Shown here one piece after another: positions 59,183 to 64,000 of a DNA stretch of 64,000 bases. The position numbers were made by a program, and so were the translations under genes. Each line of letters begins with the position of its first letter. Position 1 is the first letter of the stretch. The notes under the pieces are model-generated. The model worked only from the letters and a program-made list of their open reading frames with translations. It did no database searches and was not told where the DNA came from. This DNA comes from Dicaeum eximium (Eukaryota > Chordata > Aves > Passeriformes > Dicaeidae), in contig VWZP01001425.1 of assembly GCA_013396995.1 (NCBI GenBank), forward strand, positions 174,507 through 238,506. The letters run 5' to 3'.

Positions 59183-61335
59183 GTCCCCATTCCCATTCAT
59201 CTTTGCCACCCCTGCCCAGGGAACACAGGCACAACTCAAATTGTTTTGAGACTTTTGCATTCAAATGTTTTCTATGCCAATATCCCTAAACCCCACCTGC
59301 ATTTATATGGACATCATCCTCCTGTGGGCTGTTGAGAAACAAACTCAATTCCTGCCACAAAGACAGAGGTGGTGGTCAAATAATTTCCATATAATATTAA
59401 TTTTATATGTGTGTGGTTGCCAATTTGTTCCTCGAAGTGTGAGATCACAAAAACGAGGCGGTTTTTGGTGCGAGTGCATTGGATTGCTGGGGTGGGGGGG
59501 GCGGTGGATATTCCAGCACTTCTATTTCTGCCTCAAATATTTGTGTTTGTTTTTCAGGGGCTTTGTTAATACCTGAGGGAACCATTAATGCAGCCGAAAT
59601 AACAGGAGATCTGATGTTCTCATGGTATTTTAGTATTTCACTTCCTCGATGGAAGTGCCAGGAGAACACCAGATCTCGCGGTATTCGGGCCCCAGAAATG
59701 GCTCCCTTGGGAATTTTTAAAAAGCCCATAAAATACATAAACACAAATATGGAGATATCCAGGTTCCTGCCGAAGTTGCCTGCGCAGCCTTCCCTCGATT
59801 GAAGCCATCAGTCAGCAGCTTTCCCTCCCTTCCAGCTGATTTGTCTTTGTCACTGAGCAAAACTACTCTTTCTCCCTCGAACCGATGGCAGAAAACCAGA
59901 CCCGTGTCAGTAATTGTGATTATGGAGAGGACAATTCTGGATTGCTCACACAGACAGAAGATTTCCTCCAGTCTGCTTAATTTTTTTCCTAATATGGCTG
60001 TTTCTTTTTTAAAAAACGTGTTATTAGTTTTTTTTATTATTTTTGGTTTCACTATAATTTTCATTGGATATTTAGCTGTATCTAGTTAATTATCTAATCA
60101 AGCAAATGGCTCTTAGCTAAAACAGGAAAACACCCCAGTATCGGGATTAAGTTTTCATCTCTATCAACTGGCTTAAAAATACTGAACTTGATTCCTTTTG
60201 AATTAACTGAGTCTTATTTTATTTTTTTTTTTCAATATCACCTATCACCATAGTAACCACCAGCTGTCAGTTCAGTTTCTGACATTTTTCTCATTTGGTA
60301 AGATTTCAGAATTGCCATCCTCCCTGCCAACATGTCATGAACAAGAAAAAAAAAATTGCATGAAAAATCTAATGGGTGTCTGGTCTGATTGTCCTCACTC
60401 GTGGCAGGGAAGACAAAAACTGATGAATTGTGAAATGTATTCAGAGGGATTCAAGAAAAGCAAGTGTCTCGGACCCCCTCCTCACCCACACCTCCTCGTT
60501 TTCATCTTGTTATGCTTGATGCACCAGACAAGCTTGCCCTGACACTCGGGTTTGTAGAAATTTAAGATTAACAGTTTTTACATTCACCTCGCTGATCCCC
60601 GGGTTTTAAAGTCATCATTAAAAATAAAGTTCGCAGAGCTCGTATTTAGCACCATTTCCCACTCATTGATGAGGTTTTAGCACTTGCGAATTCTCAACAA
60701 AACACTTCCCGTGCCTGAAGTCAACAGCCAGTTCGGTGCATTCCCACATTTCCGTCCTTGTTTCTTTATTTTATGTACATTAGAAAGCAACCTTTGAGCA
60801 GGCCGAAAGAAAAAGGCAAATCCTGGGTAACTCCCTGGGCTGGGGTTTTGTTTGTGCTGGAAAAAGGGCAGCAAATGGTAAAATTCGACTTCTTTTATTT
60901 CTCCAATTGGTTTAGCTGAAATAATATAAATTTAAGGAAAAATGGGTTCGTGTTCAGGAAATGATGCTGCACCTCCTGGATGGCAAAATATCTCTGAGAA
61001 ACCTCCTCGCCAGTGCTGCAGGAGAGCAGGAGGAAAGGAAAGGACTCATTTACCTCTGGCAAAACAAATAAAACGCCAGCAATGCCTTTCTGACATGTAT
61101 TTTTGGGGGATTTTCTATACAAGACACACACATGGAACTGGCACGTCGCGTTTCCGTAGGTACAAAACAAATCCCTCCAGCTGCCTCCATTGGGGCACAA
61201 AGAGCCGTCCCCTGGCCGTGCTTCCTGGGGGGTTGTTTGGGGCTGTATCCATCTCTTTTTTCCCCCGACTGTCTGTGAATTCAGGCTCAGCAGCAGGAAC
61301 TCATTTCAGGAACATAAACGTGATTTGATGAGCAG
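59183..61335. other. Unique non-coding sequence, no gene seen
   Basis: AT-rich blocks (59,380-59,430 and 59,980-60,240) alternate with mixed sequence. A G-run is at 59,487-59,510. The + frame 59,479-59,802 and - frames in the same area are short and domain-free. The sequence around 60,560-60,680 is AT-rich with homeodomain-like cores. No RNA gene or transposon was recognised. Confidence 0.45.
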
Positions 61336-61790
61336 CTGCAGCGCTCGGGTCCCTGTGCTGCGGGGACACCCCGGCTCAGCCCGCTCCCGGCTCACGTTTC
61401 ACCTTCGGGGGCTCCGCCGCTTCAAACCCGGCCAGCCCAAAGGGAAATCACTGAAACAATCCCGGGACATTTTACCCACTCGGGAACAGTTGGGGCAATT
61501 TGTATTTGTGAGTATATTCGCTCAGTTCTGCCGCATCTACCCGGAGCAGGGAGGTAGCTCTTCCCAGGAAAAGTACCGACTCCCCTAGGAAAATCCAGGG
61601 CTGCGTGTTTGTCACTGTTTTGCTCCGGGAAGTCGCAGATTGAGCCGTGGCAGCCCCGTGGTTTGGGTGTCGCAGCGCCGGGAGCGGCGGGAGGGACGCG
61701 GAGCTGCGGGAGCTCTCGGTGCGGGGTGCGCGGGGTCCGCCCGGAGCGCGCTCTGCTTCAGCCGGGCTTCTCCCGTTAGACATTGCAGAC
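61336..61790. promoter_or_regulatory. CpG island, two dense parts
   Basis: About 12 CpGs in 107 bases at 61,337-61,443 and about 23 in 150 bases at 61,625-61,780 by eye, separated by about 180 bases of moderate sequence. The sequence includes 'gcagcgccgggagcggcgg' and 'gtgcgcggggtccgcccgg'. A promoter or bivalent regulatory island is plausible. No TATA box or exon was identified, and frames are open on both strands because stop codons are rare in GC-rich DNA. Confidence 0.6.
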
Positions 61791-62454
61791 AGAGGTACTG
61801 CTTCAGTGTCTGCTCGGTTTTCGAATGGAAACCCATCATCTTTGGGAAAAAATTGCAAATTATCCCATTTTCCTGCCTGTTCCAGCCATGCATTTTGCCA
61901 GCTGTATTTTTTAAATAGTTCTGTAAATGTATCTCATGAAATAAATGCACTGGGAAAGTGTAACTCTTTTAATGATAAATAATATTGTTGTACATAATAT
62001 TTGAAAACAAATGGGGTAAACAAAATGCACCTTAATGTCTTTATGGTTTGTGAGATTTATAACAATAATCAGCAACTGACTGTAACACTGTTTGCACCTT
62101 GTGTGCCCTAAAGCCATTGGATCCCTCCGTTAATTGTATAAATTCCATGCACTATGGAAAATCATGATGTATCATTTATATTCGGCTATGTCAGGTATAT
62201 AAATATTAAAATATATTGGCCAAAAATGGCTGATTACCCCTCAAACATTTCATGATAAATCTTATCTTTTTACGGTGGTGGTAGCACTGAGGGTGGGGTG
62301 AGGAGGGGAATGGACTAAATATTTCATGTTATTTGGAAATATTCTTTAAACAACCCAGATATATTATTAATGTTTTACAACTGCTTCAAAAATCCGGCAG
62401 CTCGGTTCAGGTTTAGAGGATACAGCGGTTCAGTACCTGAAGAAAAAGTGATTT
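61791..62454. other. AT-rich unique sequence downstream of CpG island
   Basis: Strongly AT-rich and repeat-free, with many TAAT and ATAAAT cores and near 62,190 'tcaggtatataaatattaa'. It is a possible enhancer block. No coding feature is present. Confidence 0.4.
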
Positions 62455-62684
62455 TTATATGCAAAGCGCCCCAATGGTGGGGATTATGTTATTTATTCAG
62501 CCTGGGATCTGTGTGGCTCGCGAGGCTCCGCGCTGACGCCCCGGTATAAAACAGAGGTGACGTTCCCGAGCCAGCGACAGCAGCACCTCCCTGCTCTGCT
62601 ACGCCAAATATTCATGGGCATTTATCAGGGCCTTATTATTCACCTATAGTCTTATTTAATAAACTCCTGCTCTCCCCAGCCACG
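62455..62684 (+). promoter_or_regulatory. Promoter-like segment with TATA box
   Basis: A CpG-containing GC-rich segment (62,514-62,575) carries a TATAAAA at 62,545-62,551 and a CRE-like TGACGTT at 62,558-62,564. A start would be expected near 62,575. Upstream is 'atatgcaaagcgccccaatgg', with an octamer-like and an inverted-CCAAT-like element. Downstream, 'tctccccagccacgATGGG' offers a splice-acceptor-like or leader end with a good Kozak start. Each element is visible. Promoter activity is inference. Confidence 0.3.
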
Positions 62685-62858
62685 ATGGGAAGGTACAGGG
62701 ACAGCGCTTGTGACAGTCTTTTGCCTAAAAATATTGATATGAAATATGAGCTATTTCTCTGTGCTCCCCACACAGCCCCAGCCCGAGCCCCGGCCTGTGC
62801 AGGGACAGGGAGAAAATACTGTTATACATATTTATTGATACTAATGCCTGTGTTTTAA
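62685..62858 (+). other. Small ORF, 57 codons, Kozak-like start, doubtful
   Basis: The frame starts in 'ccacgATGG' (A at -3, G at +4), about 110 bases after the expected start site of the TATA-box segment, and ends with TAA at 62,856-62,858. It encodes a Pro/Ala/Arg-containing middle and a hydrophobic C-terminal end ('YLLILMPVF'). No family is recognised. It may be a chance frame; its only support is position behind a promoter-like segment. Confidence 0.12.
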
Positions 62859-64000
62859 TGAATAAAGGAATACACAGTTGGGCTGTGGCTCAAATGTGTC
62901 GGGCAAGTGGCCGTCTGCAGTGCGGAGGGAGGAGATGTCGGCCAGTGGCACGGAAATCCGTGTGCCTGGGAAGAATGGAACGGGAACGATGCCTTGCACC
63001 GACAAGCAGACTTGGGGTGTGTGATAGACTTTGTTCATTTGATTCTCAGAACTCAGTCGGGGTTAAATTGGAATCCAGACATCAAAGAATTCTTCCAGCA
63101 GCCCCAAATTTTGCCCGTATAATTTTTTTCGTGCAGTTGTCATAATTGTAGCTAATTTCACACTGCAAAATTTTTTTTTCTGTTTGAAGTATTTTCCTAA
63201 ATATGCACAGAATGTGGGAGTGGGATTATTTGTTCTCTCTGGTGTTTCCCTGATGGTCACAGCCAGGCAGTTTGAGCCCCCGGTGGCCGTGAGCAGCCCT
63301 TGGGTTTGGTGGGGTGTGTCCACGTCCCCTCCAACTCATGGATCGGAGCAGGATCCTGAAATTTGAAGGGAGGGGAAGGCTCAGGGCTGGAAATAGCAAC
63401 GCCCTTCTCTGTGTTCCTTTTTTTTGCCCGACTGTTGTGTCTGAGCACAAGCGTGTGGTGCTGCATATTTGGTGGGTTTGCAGATTTCTGTGTGATTTTT
63501 ATCTGAAGGTCAGGGCTGTGGAAATACATCAGGTTGGGATTTGGGATGTTTGCCATTTGCCATTTAGCCTCGCTCCTGCTTATCAGATCGCTGGGAGCAC
63601 GGGCCTAATAAACCAGGGAGCTGCTCCGAAAAGGAAAAATAAATATTGTTCTGGTTTTATGGAGTCTCTTTACTATTACACAGCAGGAGATTTAAATGTA
63701 TTTATTTAAGTTTTTGCCTTTTTGCTTTGGAATTGTGGAACTAGGGAAAAGAAATTAATGGTGGCTATTTATAGTTTCACTGGATATTTGCATACATTAA
63801 TTTTTTTTAAATGAAAAATTTATTTCCTTTTTTTTCCACATTGGAAAAATAAAAAAGGAAAAAAGTTGTAGGAAGGCTATGCCAGGAAGGGAGAATGGGG
63901 ACGCCTTTTCTGCATCCAACATCGGCTTGAAACCAAAATGTGGTATTTGAGGTTTCTGCTGCTGGGGTTTTGGGCTGTTCCACCCCTTCTCCCACGGAAC
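62859..64000. other. Unique non-coding sequence to window end
   Basis: The sequence is mixed to AT-rich with poly-T/A runs (63,169-63,179 and 63,800-63,860). Overlapping short frames on both strands (62,858-63,145 and 63,314-63,709) have no recognisable domain. No RNA gene or transposon was seen. Confidence 0.5.

Noticed and set aside
1..64000. CRISPR array, phage, operon or defence system
   Set aside because: The tandem repeats lack unique spacers, and the CR1 elements and CpG islands show vertebrate nuclear DNA. No prokaryotic gene organisation is present.

Overview
This looks like nuclear, non-coding DNA from a bird. The strongest clue is eight copies of the 3' end of a CR1 non-LTR retrotransposon. 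All keep the characteristic CR1 tail (a 'cccatggcagggg' block, then 'aaggtccttcc', then 'attctgtgattc'-like octamers). Moderate GC, CpG-poor background with discrete CpG islands, frequent short simple repeats, and the absence of any recognisable SINE-rich mammalian pattern fit this. I cannot name the species or the locus. There are no bacterial-style genes, operons, CRISPR arrays or phage-like modules.

No protein-coding exon could be supported anywhere. The open frames that exist are short, overlap on both strands, lie in tandem repeats or retrotransposon tails, or run through the run of Ns. I see no recognisable tRNA, rRNA, snRNA or microRNA. The window therefore reads as intergenic or long-intronic sequence, probably in the neighbourhood of a regulated (developmental-type) gene. 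That last point is inferred from the CpG islands and the AT-rich blocks packed with homeodomain-, SOX- and POU-type sites.

Layout. 1-42,755 is mostly unremarkable unique sequence carrying all eight CR1 fragments (every one in + orientation), a 16-bp minisatellite (21,629-21,836), a compound ATT/GTT microsatellite (37,881-37,951), and several AT-rich blocks that look like candidate conserved enhancers (about 13.1-13.5, 16.4-17.0, 22.6-22.9, 29.8-31.1 and 35.6-36.2 kb). From 42,756 to the end there is no recognisable transposon. Instead CpG-rich patches appear (about 46.6, 47.3-49.0, 50.1, 53.0 and 61.3-61.8 kb) between AT-rich candidate regulatory blocks. The main CpG island is interrupted by an 885-bp assembly gap (47,901-48,785), so a promoter and first exon could be hidden there.

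Between 56.5 and 59.2 kb lies a cluster of tandem arrays: a 29-bp unit with an 87-bp higher-order pattern, a CATCC array with its own nested pattern, and a 35-bp GC-rich unit that runs into a second CATCC tract at a single ambiguous base. Near the right end (62.5-62.9 kb) a CpG-rich TATA-box context precedes a small Kozak-like ORF and is the best unmasked promoter-like candidate. All functional readings of non-coding blocks are inference from motif content and need cross-species alignment or chromatin data.
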